A DNA stretch of 64,000 nucleotides. It comes from Carallia brachiata. Lineage: Eukaryota > Streptophyta > Magnoliopsida > Malpighiales > Rhizophoraceae. The position numbers were made by a program, and so were the translations under genes. Positions 11,292-23,913 of the stretch are shown here, in pieces (within the stretch, counting starts at the first letter, position 1; each line of letters opens with the position of its first letter). Below the pieces are notes generated by a model that was given only the letters and a program-made list of their open reading frames with translations, had not been told where the DNA came from and did no database searches. Location: positions 1,063,860 through 1,127,859 of the forward strand of contig JADCRB010000080.1 of NCBI GenBank assembly GCA_021464245.1, in the 5' to 3' direction.

Positions 11292-14200
11292 ATATTCATG
11301 TAGAATTTATACATGTTGTACAAAATGTTCTAAATGTAGAACAAAAATCTTTTTATATTCAATTATGTTTACGAGGTTGTGTGTTTATATAATTGGATTC
11401 AAAAAGGAAAAATAAATAGAGAATAATTTGGTGGCCGCACAATGAGAGTAACGTACTAGACGCAAGTTGATGTAGCGTGATTTACTAAAAAAATTTATTA
11501 AATTTAAAAAAAAAAAGACAAATGAATTTTTAAATGGACCACCCACCTTTCGCATTCCTCTTCTTACTTTAGGACATTGTCAACCCAAGTAAGTGGGCAC
11601 AAAATAAACTCGAGGCACGCCTCGAACGCAAAAAAAAAACCTGCGTCTAGAGGACGGGCCCTAGCCCAATTAATTGGAAATTATGTTCCCAACCATCAGA
11701 AAAATCCCGTCTGACCTCACCCTTCCTTCCTTGTGCCCTTAAATGGGCTCCCCTCCCCACTCCGACTAGCAGACCAAAAAACCAACTCCATATGGTGCTT
11801 GTCTTTGAACCTGGCCAATCAGACGGCCGCACATGGGCCTCGTGTCTCCATTCTCCCCGGGATCACTTGATATGGTCCATTTGGTTATTCTCATTTGTTT
11901 CAGTGTTTTTTTATAACATTAATTATTGAGCAGTTGTGGTAACTCGATGTCCGAGAAGGTGTTCTGCAAGGCCCAAACCATAAATTTCAAACATGGGCCA
12001 ACCTTCACATGAATATTGCCGGACGAACTTCAAAAACCGCCATCTTTCTTACTCCAGATACGGCAAGCTGGCAAGCAGGCATTCTCACCAAGACCTTTTT
12101 TTTGCACAGAATGAAGCGTCACTCACTAAAGTGATACGAAGTTATGTACATTTTTACTGCATGTGTATCTTAACTGGCTAGAAGATTCATATTCATGTTA
12201 GTGATCACAAATTCAAATTTTATCCAAATTAAGTAATGAGACTAAATGTACGGTTAAATTTTTAACTTACTGTTTCATAGAAGAATGTCACACTCATTTA
12301 GCTTCGCGTCCTCTAGACACATGATTGCAAAAATCCATGATGAAACTCTGGAACAATAGCTATTTGCTTTCACACGTACTCACCAAAAATAGGAAAAGAT
12401 GTAAATTGATATTTCTTGATTTTTGGAAATTCAAAAGGCAAGGCAAGGTTTGTAAATTTTTGCTTGCCATTTTGGAAAATAGGCCAAAAGTCATTTCGAT
12501 GTAGGATGTAGGTAAAAAGTTTGGATATTTGTATGCAACTGAAGCTATTAATACCACGGTAAAAAATAAGATTAGCATAAAAAGCATCCCAGTGCAGGAA
12601 ACTGGTAGATTGAAAAGAATGATTGAATGTATGTAGTTGGGGATTCATCATACCTTAAGTTATAATTAAGTAATTTTACCCTTTAATAGTAAGATTCACA
12701 TACAAGATAAAAAAGAATTCTCCGTTTAACACACTTGGATTCAACACCCACTAGATAATTTACACACAGAAGTTGACAACCAAATTACCAAATTCACACG
12801 GAGGAAATAGAAATAAAAATACACAGCAAAAGAAGCAAAGACTGAGAGGGGGAAAAAATAGATAGCCAGATATATTAGAAATCTCAAGCCCTGGCCTTGA
12901 ATGGAATAGCCCTGATGACTATCTGGTGGTACAAAGCAGCAAGAGCAGCTCCAATGAAAGGTCCAACCCAGAAGATCCACTGCAAAACACAGACAAATTA
13001 TATGGCAACAGAATTAAAAATCCAATGGTAAATTGTATTTTGTTTTGATCCAATTTTTTGCAGCATCTATGGTGCTTTGATTCAGGACAACTCACCTGGT
13101 CATCCCATGCATGATCTCTGTTGAAGATGATGGCGGCTCCAAGACTCCTGGCCGGGTTGATGCCAGTCCCTGTGATGGGGATAGTAGCCAAGTGAACCAA
13201 GAACACTGCAAACCCAATGGGAAGAGGGGCCAATATCTGCAGAATAAGTTAAACTTCTAGGTGAGGTTCTGAAACAAATAATAGCTATACATGTAAGCAT
13301 TACATTCACTGTATCCTGCTTAAGACTCTTTACGACTATACATGTTGTTTGTACACATGATGATGCCGGATAACATTAGACATTGAGTTCAACCCTTTGC
13401 TCAGATTGATGTGGTAAGAATTTGGTGAAAATGAATACTCTGAGAAAAGCATAAAAAAAGATGTAAACATCTCAGTGGCTTTACTTAGAAAGTTTCAAAA
13501 AAGTAATAAAGTGATAGATTGATTAAATTCATGGAAATAATTAAAAAAAACAGATAACTGTTGTATGAAACTGCGTTGTTATAAAATCTGTTTGTTTGCT
13601 GAAAAATAACTTGCTTTTGTAAAACATTTACAAGAGAAAATATTTACAGTGAAAATAATCATTTTTTCTTGTCATTCACTTAAAGCAAACTTTGTGTTTT
13701 TTTTTTTTCAGAAAATAACTTCAACTCAGAATAAGCGTAAGTTATTTTTCCTTAAAATTTAAAATTTTTCCTCAAAATTTCTTAAAATTTTTCGTTGTAA
13801 AATATTTTACACAATACAAATGTTGTATGAAACTGCGTTGCTATAAAATCCGTTTATTTGTTGGAAAAAAACTTGCTTTTGCAAAAGTTGTAAAATATTT
13901 TACACAATACAAATGTCGTATGAAACTGCGTTGCTATAAAGTTCGTTTATTTGTTAGAAAATAACTTACTTTTGCAAAACATTTACAAGAGAAAATATTT
14001 ACAGTGAAAAAAATAATTTTCTCTTGTTATTCACTTAAAATAAACTTTGTGTTTTTTTCAAGAAAATAACTTCAACTCAGAATAAACGTAAGTTATTTTT
14101 CTTCAAAATCTCAAAATTTTTCTCAAAATTTCTTAAAATTTTTCATTGTAAAATATTTTACACAATACAAATGCCGAAAAATGAAAAAAAAAATTTATAA

Positions 14201-14900
14201 AATATTTTACTGCAAACAAATACACTCTTAAATGTAGTCATGTAGTCTTATTAAAAAAAAAAAACCGGTAAACTCAGAATAAGCGTAAGTTATTTTTCTT
14301 GAAAATCTCAAAATTTCTTAAAATTTTTCATTGTAAAATATTTTACACAATACACATGCCGAAAAATGAAAAAAAAAATTTATAAAATATTTTACTGCAA
14401 ACAAATACACTCTTAAATGTAGTCACGTAGTCTTATTAAAAAAAAAAAAAAACCGGCAAACTGGAATTCTAAGGTTCGCTCTTAAGCAATATAACTTTCT
14501 ATTTGGGCCAGCAGATAACGGGCCAAAGAGGACTACCTAACCCCACCCACTCACATGCACATAGATGCCCAAGCACATGGATGCCCAAAGACTACAAAGA
14601 AAGAACCAAAGCCTCTGCCCAATTTTTTTGCTCAATAAACGGAGAGAAACGCCTGATTTGGTATGCAAAACTGAGCAGTAAGCATGAACCATCAGAACTT
14701 CTAAAGTGGTCCATACATCAAAAAGGCAATAATTGAGGCACATGTAGAACAGATTCATCATCATCCACCAGGCAGAAAGAAGCCAAGTACACTTTTCCCC
14801 CATACCCCACCACCATATGGTAAATAAGCTAAAAGACAAACCCAATAAGCTACCCTCTATTTACAAGAAATCACTCACTGGCTAAAACCCAGTTGTTAAG
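11292..14900. repeat. Segmental duplicate, copy B (3' half of PIP1 plus 3' flank)
   Basis: This is the partner of the block at 1 to about 4250, in the same orientation. It contains about 1.6 kb of DNA downstream of the PIP1 stop codon, exons 4 and 3 and most of intron 2. It lacks the two retroposon insertions found in copy A. It carries instead a tandem array at 13561-14455, which copy A replaces with about 100 bp. The region 11292-12883 holds no gene of its own; the short frames there (for example 11647-11832 minus, 11993-12181 plus) have no family features. Confidence 0.9.
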
Positions 14901-16165
14901 GATCCAAGCAGATAAGCTAAAGCCCACTAAACAATATGTAACTAAAGAAAAGCAATAATTCAGTAGCAAAAATCTGCAAAATAAACATGTATTCTCACAG
15001 CAAAACAAAGCAAACATGGCTAAAGATCAACACTTTGAGCCAAAACATTTAACAAAGGAAAGATCTTTCAAGCCAAAGAATAGCATATAGAGCACATACA
15101 GGGACATGTGAGTCTCTGGCGCTTCTCTTAGCATCGGTGGCAGAGAAGACGGTGTAGACAAGGACAAAGGTGCCAATAATCTCAGCACCAAGGCCATCAC
15201 CCTTAGTGTAGCCAGGAGCCACGACGTTGGCTCCACCACCCAAGCTCTCATAGAGGCGTCTACCCTGGAAACCTTTCACCACACCAGCACCACAGATGGC
15301 ACCAAGGCACTGCATGACCATGTAGAATAGGGCCCTGATCAAAGAGAGCTTCCTTGCAAGGAACAGTCCAAAGGTCACAGCTGGGTTGATGTGTCCACCT
15401 GTAGTTACCATAAACATGCAGATCTGGTCAGTGATGGCTTTTGATCATAGGTTTCTGAGCATAAATTCATAAATACAAACGACATATTTGTGAAAATTCA
15501 TAAACAAGTGTTAAAAGAATATATCAACAAGAAAACAAGCTAAAAATCATTTCTTTCAAAGAGAGACACATGAGGAAGTAAAAAGAAATTAACTTTCCAA
15601 CCCAACAAAACATTTAACAAAAACCCAAATGAAAAATCAGCAGTAGAACAAAGATGAAGAAGGTCACTCCACTCAATTTCTCAAAATAAATGCAAAGGAG
15701 AAAAATTTAAGAAACACAAATAAAGTTCAGCTCAGATATGGGGGAAAAAGAAGTAACCCCAAGAAAAGAACCACAAGAATACAAGGAACTAACCAAGAAA
15801 AACTTGCAAGTTAAGGAAGGATGCTATGAATTAATTACCTGAGATACCAGCAGTACAGTAGACAAGGGCAAAGATCATGCCACCAAAGGCCCAAGCAATA
15901 CCTTGGATACCCACAGTAGAGCACTTGGAGGGTGACCTGGAGACACCCATGACAGTCAAGATGGTGATGTAGAGGAACAAGAAGGTAGCCATAAACTCAG
16001 CAATGCCAGCCCTGTAGAAGGACCATGAGTAGAGCTCACCAAGGTCAAACAAGGGAGCTGGTGGTGGCTCATTGTAGTCCTTGTCTCCCTGAGCTGCTGT
16101 CCCTATGGCTGCCTTTCTGCGAACTTGTTTGCTCCTAGTCTAACATCCTCTTCCTTGCCCTCCAT
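12884..16165 (-). CDS. PIP1: PIP1-type plasma membrane aquaporin, frameshifted near codon 20
   Basis: Four exons on the minus strand: 15839-16165, 15100-15398, 13096-13236 and 12884-12979. The product is a six-helix water channel of the plasma membrane. The N-terminus [15 protein letters not shown] is the PIP1 signature. [20 protein letters not shown] is helix 1. Exon 2 starts [13 protein letters not shown] (first NPA), exon 3 holds GINPARSLG (second NPA, with the selectivity-filter Arg) and exon 4 encodes [19 protein letters not shown]. Without repair, codon 21 is TAG: the sequence CAGCCATAGGG at 16101-16111 lacks one base of the expected CAG CCN ATA GGG. The exons total 863 nt, one short of 864, and 287 residues is the normal PIP1 length. 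Everything else is intact, so this is either an assembly error or a very recent null allele. All junctions are GT-AG. Confidence 0.9.
13561..14455. repeat. Tandem-repeat array in PIP1 intron 2
   Basis: Units beginning T(T/C)GTATGAAACTGCGTTG start at about 13561, 13822 and 13916. The first and third are about 260 bp and end in TAAAATATTTTACACAATACAAATG; the second is a shortened form of about 94 bp. A second direct repeat follows at about 14085-14270 and 14270-14455. It shares AACTCAGAATAA(A/G)CGTAAG and the stretch from AATATTTTACTGCAAACAAA through ACTCTTAAATGTAGTCA to a long A run ending in ACCGG. No coding potential is seen. Copy A has only the first few bases of a unit (3535-3550). Confidence 0.85.
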
Positions 16166-16280
16166 TGTTGCTAAATAAGAAAGCTTGTTTCTTGATGGCT
16201 GGTCTCAAAAACGTAGAGCTCACTCTAAACAAGAAGAAAGCAAAAGCTAGACAGTGCTCTGCTTTGGAGATAATATGGGT

Positions 16281-16290
16281 GGTTTTATAG
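16281..16290 (-). promoter_or_regulatory. TATA box of PIP1
   Basis: CTATAAAACC on the minus strand lies about 115 bp upstream of the PIP1 ATG at 16165. The intervening sequence is CT-rich, like a plant 5' leader. It is the only convincing TATA element near the start. Confidence 0.6.
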
Positions 16291-16299
16291 ATGGCACCG

Positions 16300-19200
16300 T
16301 GTATTATTAATCATATGGCCAATAAGAAAAACGGAAACAAGTCAGTGGCCAAATAATATGGCTAAATTAGAATAAGATAAAAAGAAAGTTTGAAATTTTT
16401 TTTAAATTAAAGTTTATGAGTAATATTAAATATATTTTAATTTTAATTTTTAAAAAAAAAAAAGAGAATAAGTCAAATTTTGATTATGTAAATATGACCA
16501 CCCAATTAAACTCTAGGAAAAAATGAGTTGTTTTTAGCATTTTTCTTAGTTTTTTTTTTCTAATTTTATTAAGTTAGGCGCATGATTATTGATTGTCAAT
16601 ACAATAATCAAAACAAGTGTACACTACTAGAAGGATAAATATGTAATTTAAATGATTTAATAAAAATCTTACGTTAACTAATAATTTGTAATTTGGTTGG
16701 TACATATGTTATTATATGAGTTTTAATATACAACTTAATTTTAAATAATAATAAAATAATTATATAATTTATTTAAAGTTATTTAATAATTTATTTTTTA
16801 ACTTTAATCATTTAACAATACATATCACTTGATTTCAAATTTATTAATATTTAAGTATTGTTATATAGTATTTTTCTTATTATATTACATTTACTATATA
16901 AATGTGGTATATTAAACGTGTAATGCCAATCTATCTATTGCACTGTTACATTTACTGAATGCATATTTTCAATCTACTGATACATGATAGTCATTCAAAT
17001 TATAATTCTGTAATATAAAGTGTTTGAAATGGAAGTGTTTAGACTAATTTTTTTTGGTCTTAGAAGTGTTTAGATTAATCCACTACGATTAGTGCAAAGT
17101 TTTTGAAGTACCGAAGGATTGTTCTGGAAACAAAAGAGATGTTGACAAGTTCAGGTTGGTGGGTTGGTCGGCCTGTACCCCTTGTCCTTATCTGTTTTGG
17201 AACTGCCAAAAGTTTATTGGACAACACGGAGCAACGAGGATAAGTGCTTAATTATTAGTGTAATTTAGTGTAAAATTTATTAAATTAAAAAATATATAAA
17301 AATAGTATATTTATTAATTTTATTTTTTATGAATAAAATTTATTTATTATCTAATATTATATTTTTTTTTGTTTTTTATTTAAGTAAAATTTATTTATTA
17401 TGCAGTATAAAATTATAAATAATTATATTTATTAAAATAAAATTAAACTAAAAATTCATTTAATTAGTTAAATAAATTGTGTACTTTCTGCATAATTTTT
17501 TACTACTTTATTATATAATTAAATCTGATTGAACAATATATTATTTTCCGTTACTTATCTGTGTTAATCTTTTTAATTTGGATGCCATTGATTAGCTGTT
17601 TTGGGCCACTCGATAATTCACCCAATCAAAAGATAAAAGCATGTGTGCTGCAGTGCTAGGATAACAAATGTGAAAAGGGACGTTTTGGGGTCACATGTGA
17701 TCGTGGTAGGTTAAACTTGTATCAAACAAAAATCAATATACAATCTGAAAATTTAATTTCTTATGTGTGAAAAAAACGTGGTTTGAACTTATTAATTTTC
17801 TTATAAAATTTTGATTTCATGATAGAAAATCATTGAGAATTGAAAGAATGGAATTCTATAGAAATCACATGAATATATGCAAAGAAAAAAAATGTACACA
17901 AAATAAAAATCAAATTGAGGATGTTTCAACTCAAATTATTGATTAAAGATATAACTTGAATTCAGAATGTCGTTCTCTTGCGATAATCATTTCACCTTTA
18001 TTTTATTCTAATGTTAATATGAATTATGTAGAAAGGAAATTTAATATGGATTTGGATTGTACACATGCGTTCATTTTCCAACATTCATATGAAGTCTTTT
18101 TTTTTTTTTGGCAGAGATTGCACCGAACGAAACTATCCTTACCACAGTGTATCATATTTGAAACCTAACAATGTATCAATTACAAATCCGTTGTCGAAGA
18201 AATTCAAACCAAGGTCAATAAAAGGGAAAATATGCTGATTAATCCCTAGTCTTGAACACGAGGTGATAACATAGATCTTTAAGTTTAAATTATTATATTG
18301 GACCATTCTATTATATGACTATTCAATCAAAGAGTTAGTAATTTTTATTAACAATTTTTTTCTTAAATTTATGTTGGCATTTCATAAAAAAGAGAAAACA
18401 CTAAAATTACTATCGATAATTATAGTCTAGTGATAAAATTCGAACGTTGACAAGTCACAAGTTTTAAGTTGAAGGTTGTTAGGGCGTTCGATAGGATTAA
18501 CATACTTCTTCCCTATGTTGTAATCATTAAAGCAATCCAGAGTTATCTGAGAGTAAATATAATATTCACTGATAAAATTATAGGACACTACCTCTATCTT
18601 TCTATTTTATAAATAAAAATAAAAAGAAAACACTACAATTTGTTATAGGATAAATTAAGCACAATTAATTTGTAACCTTCATAGTTTATAAGTCCAGAAG
18701 TCAAACAATCTTTTCCGATGTCAACCTTTTTTTCCTGTCCTTTGGACGGCTGTGATCTGTTTACCCCTAATTTTAAGCATGTGGGTGATCACATCATTTC
18801 ACTTATCCCAAACTTCGCGGTAAAATGGTCTTTGCGCGAGTGGACCCCATGTTAACTCAAATGTTTGTTTCAGATCGCGGCACATCATCACACAGCCATT
18901 AATGAAACAAAAGATCACTAACGAGAAAAAAAGACAAAAAAAAGAAATCGGGTGGCTGAGAGAAACCGACCGTTTGGGACCGTTAGGAAAGCAACGGGCA
19001 TTTTTTTTTAAAAGGAGTCAAAAGCAACTCTGTGCCTAACGGCTATAGTTTTTTGGACGATGAAAACGGTGTTACCGTTTCCCCCTTTTGTTTATTCGAA
19101 GTGGCTTTTATAATGATCACATCGTACTGACATGTCGTGGGACCCAACTGTTTGGTCATCTGCCCACTTGGAAATTTCAAAGTTACATTTTTCTCAATTT

Positions 19201-19757
19201 CTCTCCATGAAATTCACGGAATTTTGAATCATAACGTATGGCTACATATATTTTTTTTTAACTATTAAAAAATATATTTATAAGTATATTAGTCATAACA
19301 TTTATAAATTAAAACTGATTTAATGACTGTTGAAAACTTACATTCAACCTCTTTAAAAGATAGATTTACTACTTGAGTACTATCAAGTCAGAACAAACTT
19401 CCTTTATGTCTAACTACGATATTAGTGAGTCTGAAACTTAATAATATGCTTTCGACATGAATTCCCTTTTAATCAGAGAGTGAGCGTTGACATAGGAACT
19501 CGAACCTGGATAATATGAGAGGAGACACACCTGATCACTATTACGTTACCACTTTGGATTGTTGCTCACATATAACATTGTTAAAAAAAATACATACATT
19601 TACCTAAAACCAACCATTTGTTTGGTTGGTAGTCTCATATTTTTATGTATTAGACATAAACGCGCTCTCAACACAAAAGAGGCTTTAAGTAGAAGTTCAA
19701 TTGTTAGGTTTTATATTCCATTTTCACTGCGGTCACTTAAAGTGGAGTCTTACTCAA
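16300..19757. other. AT-rich intergenic DNA
   Basis: This is promoter and intergenic sequence upstream of PIP1, with no recognisable gene. The block 17310-17450 resembles 5430-5580. On the minus strand at about 19480-19560, AGTGGTAACGTAATAGTGATCAGG is followed about 30 bases later by GGTTCGAGTTCC. The spacing and the B-box match suggest a tRNA-derived SINE fragment. The remaining sequence is low-complexity A/T. Confidence 0.5.
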
Positions 19758-20460
19758 CGCTACTAGTATTCGATGACGATTTTTTTTATAAGAGAAGTTG
19801 AATTAAGACATTAACAGTTAACTCCAAATACAGACTTTTAGGATAATCACTGATATCCCTACAATACTTTTTTTTTGTATTTTAAAAACCGTATTTTTGT
19901 ATAGATCATTTGTACCATCACAATTGGCCACCAAATTCATAGAGGTTCGATCTTTCTGAATTTTCCTCATTAAATGAGATTTGGAATGCAAATCGCTCTT
20001 TTTCATCGACTAAACCCTTGATAAACCTTTCTTCACTAACAACTAATTATTTTTTCCCTAAAAAAATTATTTTTGAATTAAAAATTTATAACCTTATGTG
20101 TTCAGGTAAACGCTACTAGTATTCGGTGAAGAATTTTTTTTATAAAGAAGTTGAATTAAGACATTAACAGTTAACTCCTAATACAGACTTTTAAGATAAT
20201 CACTGATATCCCTACAATACCTTTTTTTTGTATTTTAAAAACCGTATTCTTGTATAGATCATTTGTACCATCACAATTGGCCATTAAATTCATAGAGGTT
20301 CGATCTTTCTGAATTTTCCTCATTAAATGAGATTTGGAATGCAATTCGCTCTTTTTCATCAACTAAACCCTTGATAAACCTTTCTTCAACAACTAATTTT
20401 TTTTTCCCTAAAAAAATTATTTTTGAATTAAAATTTATAACCTTATATGTTCAGGTAAAC
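19758..20460. repeat. 353-bp tandem duplication, two units
   Basis: The unit starting CGCTACTAGTATTCG at 19758 repeats at 20111 (CGCTACTAGTATTCGG). The second unit ends at about 20460 with TTCAGGTAAAC, the same bases that end the first. Differences are few single-base changes and changes in T-run length. On the minus strand both units hold a 62-63 codon open frame (19818-20006 and 20171-20362) with no family motif. Frame conservation is what a recent duplication would show anyway. Confidence 0.92.
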
Positions 20461-20537
20461 ACCCCCTCCAAAAAATCATTCATTTGATCTACTTCCAAAT
20501 TTTTTTTGGATAAAAAAAAAAAATATTCCACATTTAA

Positions 20538-21517
20538 ATTGTATATCGATGAGGGCAGAAGGGGCATGGGGTGTGCTATAGAAGATTCTCTCTCTCTCAT
20601 CTCTAGCAGCCTTACACACTAGCCACTGTTGTCAGTCACTCATGTTGGTTACCCCTTCTCTTCCCTCCTCTTCCTCCTCTCTTTTCCATTTATCCTCTCT
20701 TTGCTCCCTCCCCACCCCATTTGTCTCTCTCTGTTTCTCTACTTCTGCTATGGTGGTAATGATGCCTTTAGTTTGGCAATTTCCTAGGTCTAGCGTAAAT
20801 AAGCTCATCCACGGCCACCAAACACCGATCTGGGTTCTTCGGCAACTTGCCACCCATTTTGCGGTCTCTGCAACCCTCTCTGGCGCGGCAGTCTCCGACG
20901 ATCCCTCCTTTGCCACTGTCTAGTTTGCTAATGCTGAAGTTGGCTGCCTTTACCCCTGCTGCCTCTGTCAGAGCTGCCACCATCTGTTCCCTCTACCACC
21001 GCCACCTTCCTCCACCGTCGTCGCCATCCTCTACCGCTGATGCTACTGGAGTTGTTGTGAAAGGTTGCTGGTGGTGTCCTTTTGTTGGGTCCTTTGCACT
21101 ATTTGGGTGTAATTTTATTTTTTTTTAGATTAGTTTGTAGGAAATTATTGTCGGGTGTCTCCGGTTAATTTTCGTTATAACTCTACCGAAGTGCGATGGG
21201 TACTGCATATGCAACTTCGTCTGGCTAAACTAAATTTATCAAAAATTTCAATTTTAGATAAGTTTTGTTGTATTTAGTGTGTTCTCTGGGAGAGAGATTT
21301 ATCAAAACAGACTGTGTGTCTAGTTTATTAGTGATTTTTTTTTACCCTTTCACTAGTAGGTCAATCTAGCTGTATTGTACTCCTGTATTATACAAGTTTT
21401 GTTGGACACCTACTTTATATAGGTCTTTCTAATGTTTTGCGTTGGATTCATATACAATTTCAATTGATATTAATATAATAACTTTCTTATGATAACAAAA
21501 AAATTGCATATGGATGA
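20538..21517 (+). mobile_element. LINE-derived element, internally deleted
   Basis: About 950 bp (20553-21502) is flanked by imperfect 15-bp direct repeats, ATTGTATATCGATGA (20538-20552) and ATTGCATATGGATGA (21503-21517), with two mismatches. It starts with a CT-rich leader (20587-20600), continues through a GC-richer stretch and ends ATTAATATAATAACTTTCTTATGATAAC plus an A run, like the 3' end of a plant LINE. The architecture matches the element at 1389-2430. The overlapping frames on both strands at 20632-21128 are low-complexity Ser/Pro/Thr reads without motifs. No reverse transcriptase is present. Confidence 0.6.
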
Positions 21518-23913
21518 TAATATTTTAATTTATGAAAATGACATAATCAACCAACATATTTGTCAACTAGGTTAATTCATGGGATTACTTTCAAACTCAA
21601 TTAACATACCCCAAAAAAGAAAAGAAGAATTAGAGGTTCATAGTCCTATCCAGTATACTATAACTCCAATGCTCAAATGATCACACTATTTAATCAACTA
21701 ATCAAAGGAAAATAGGTGGTTATAATACTTTTTCATATTTTATAATTAAACCCGTTACCGACCACGATAATTATTACAGTAATCTAACCAGGCTACATAT
21801 ATATGTGGGACCACATAGTCTCTCTCTCTCTTCTTGTAAAGAAAAAGTGAGCCTCATCCTTTTGTTTAGCTTTTTATATGAAAATAGAGGGTAGCGGTCT
21901 ATCATGCTAGACAACTCACAGTCATGAGTTACACATCTAGTCCTTGGTCTTGTGCTCTCTTTGCACTCTCACATGCACTCATGTCCCCACAAGCACCCTG
22001 CAGCCAGCCCCAAGGCCAACCAAATTGTGACATTTCAAAAACAACAACAGCAACAACTACCACAGCCCAACAAGGGAAAAAAAGAAGAAAGACAAAACCA
22101 AAAACCCCTAATACCCGGTGCTGCACTCATGCTCAAAAACACCACCGCATCTAGCCGTCCAAACCACCTTCAACAGACACTTGGCGTCAATCTGATGTCA
22201 ATTTAGTCTGCTGGTAAAAAAAAAAAAGGATTATGTTATGGGCAGCCTATTTCCGGATAGCATACCATGATGGGACCACTAGCCCATAAACAAATGCATC
22301 AACAGGGGTCTCACATGCTTAGCACTAAAAGGTCCGATTACATTTCAAGGCCATTTCCCAAAGGACACGTGGCAGCGACCCAGATCAACCTTGGATAGGT
22401 TGAGTTAGGAGAAAACATTTGGTACTGCCAAACTTTTCAAAGGGTTTATAAACTAATCCCATCACAGGAGGATATAAAAATTCAAAACTTATTTGGGCCA
22501 ATTCCATTATATGCGCCGCTTTCGTCAAATAATTCTTGAAGAATGGCAGAGTGTATGTATGTATGTATGTTATGCTACCATACATGCGGGATATATACAA
22601 AGAGAAAAGCATCTTCATTGGGGAATCTTATGAACTGTCAATTTTATTCTTTGATATACAAATTGATGGACCAATCATGACATAAGCTGATGGCAAAGTC
22701 TTACCTTATCTTTATTCCAAACATGATTAATGTACAAAAACATGCGCTGTGTCTTACATCAGTTGTATGCCTGGAAATGATTGATCCTTATCTCGAAAGA
22801 AAAATGGAAAACAATCGATCAACAATTGTGAAACGTTTAATTTATGTAGGTCAATGTTTTTGTTTTGGTAAATTGTTTTTGTCTAAAATTTAAACTTGAG
22901 ACATTTATTTTAAAGACAACTTTAATACTAATTAAGTTATAGTTTGTGGGTTGATGTAGGGCTATGTAGACAAACGCAAAATCGTCCATGGATATGTTGC
23001 AATTCACTTATCAACATCCGATTCTCGGTGGGAGTAATGATTTCCAAATCCAAAATGGCGTACATTCTCTAAAACATCAAATTTCAAAATTAAGTTGCAG
23101 TACCCAAAATCCCATACAAGATGAAAGGCTAATGAATCCTCAATGAGCAGTAACTTCTTAAGTGTTGTGCAAATTAATCCCACTAACCATCTCAAGACAA
23201 GTTCTGCTCCGGCCAAACCTGGGGTTTTTTTGTTTTAGCTGCCCCATCAATTCACATTTTTAATCATGGATTCTGCAGAAATAAGTTATTGTAGGGTTCC
23301 ATTTACTCAAGTGTCCCTATCTTTTGTGTTTTCACTTTTCATTGCAAGCTTGTTCCACACATATTCTTTTGTCCACTGAAGATGTGTGGTGTGTATATGG
23401 AAATAATTTGTAGTCAAAATGAAAACTTATTTCATAATCCTGCTAAGGCTTGCTGCTAAAGCTAACAATGATTGAGGTGTTCAAGATCAATCAGTGTCTT
23501 TCAACACTAACCAGAGAGACTCTTTGGGAATATTCACATCTGCCCTTTTTGATTCCTTTCCAAGATGTTAAAACCATTTTTTTTTTTAAATAGTTTTGAA
23601 TGGCTTTTTTTTTAAGAATATTTCAAAGCCAGAGAAAAGAGCACTACAACAAAATTAAAACCATCAACTAGCATTCAGGAATTAGAAAAGTTGCAATCAA
23701 GAAGCCTTTGAAACTTAGAAAAAAAAAAAAAAGGTACCTATCTCGTTTGCTGATGACGTTTCCCACTTGATAACGTTTCCTACAATAAAACTGGAAGGCA
23801 AACTCTGCTCTAAGCAATAATAAACAATCTCGTTAGTTGATTGCAAGCCCACTGATTCATCGAAGACTCAATACATAATTTGCTTAATGCAATAAAACTA
23901 AGAGCACTGTTAC
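21518..23913. other. Intergenic DNA
   Basis: No gene is recognised. There is a CT-rich tract at 21818-21832 and a GTAT tetranucleotide repeat at 22553-22570. Frames at 21924-22206 on the plus strand are Gln/Thr/Lys-rich and short, with no family signature, and I do not call them. The rest is ordinary AT-rich sequence. Confidence 0.5.

Noticed and set aside
13561..14455. CRISPR-like regularity in the repeat array
   Set aside because: Units are long, directly abutting and variable in length with no unique spacers, in a plant intron.
20632..21128. Overlapping 70-94 codon frames on both strands
   Set aside because: They lie inside the LINE-derived element, overlap each other and are low-complexity.
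21924..22206. Gln/Thr/Lys-rich frames on both strands
   Set aside because: Short, low-complexity, overlapping on opposite strands and without promoter or splice context.
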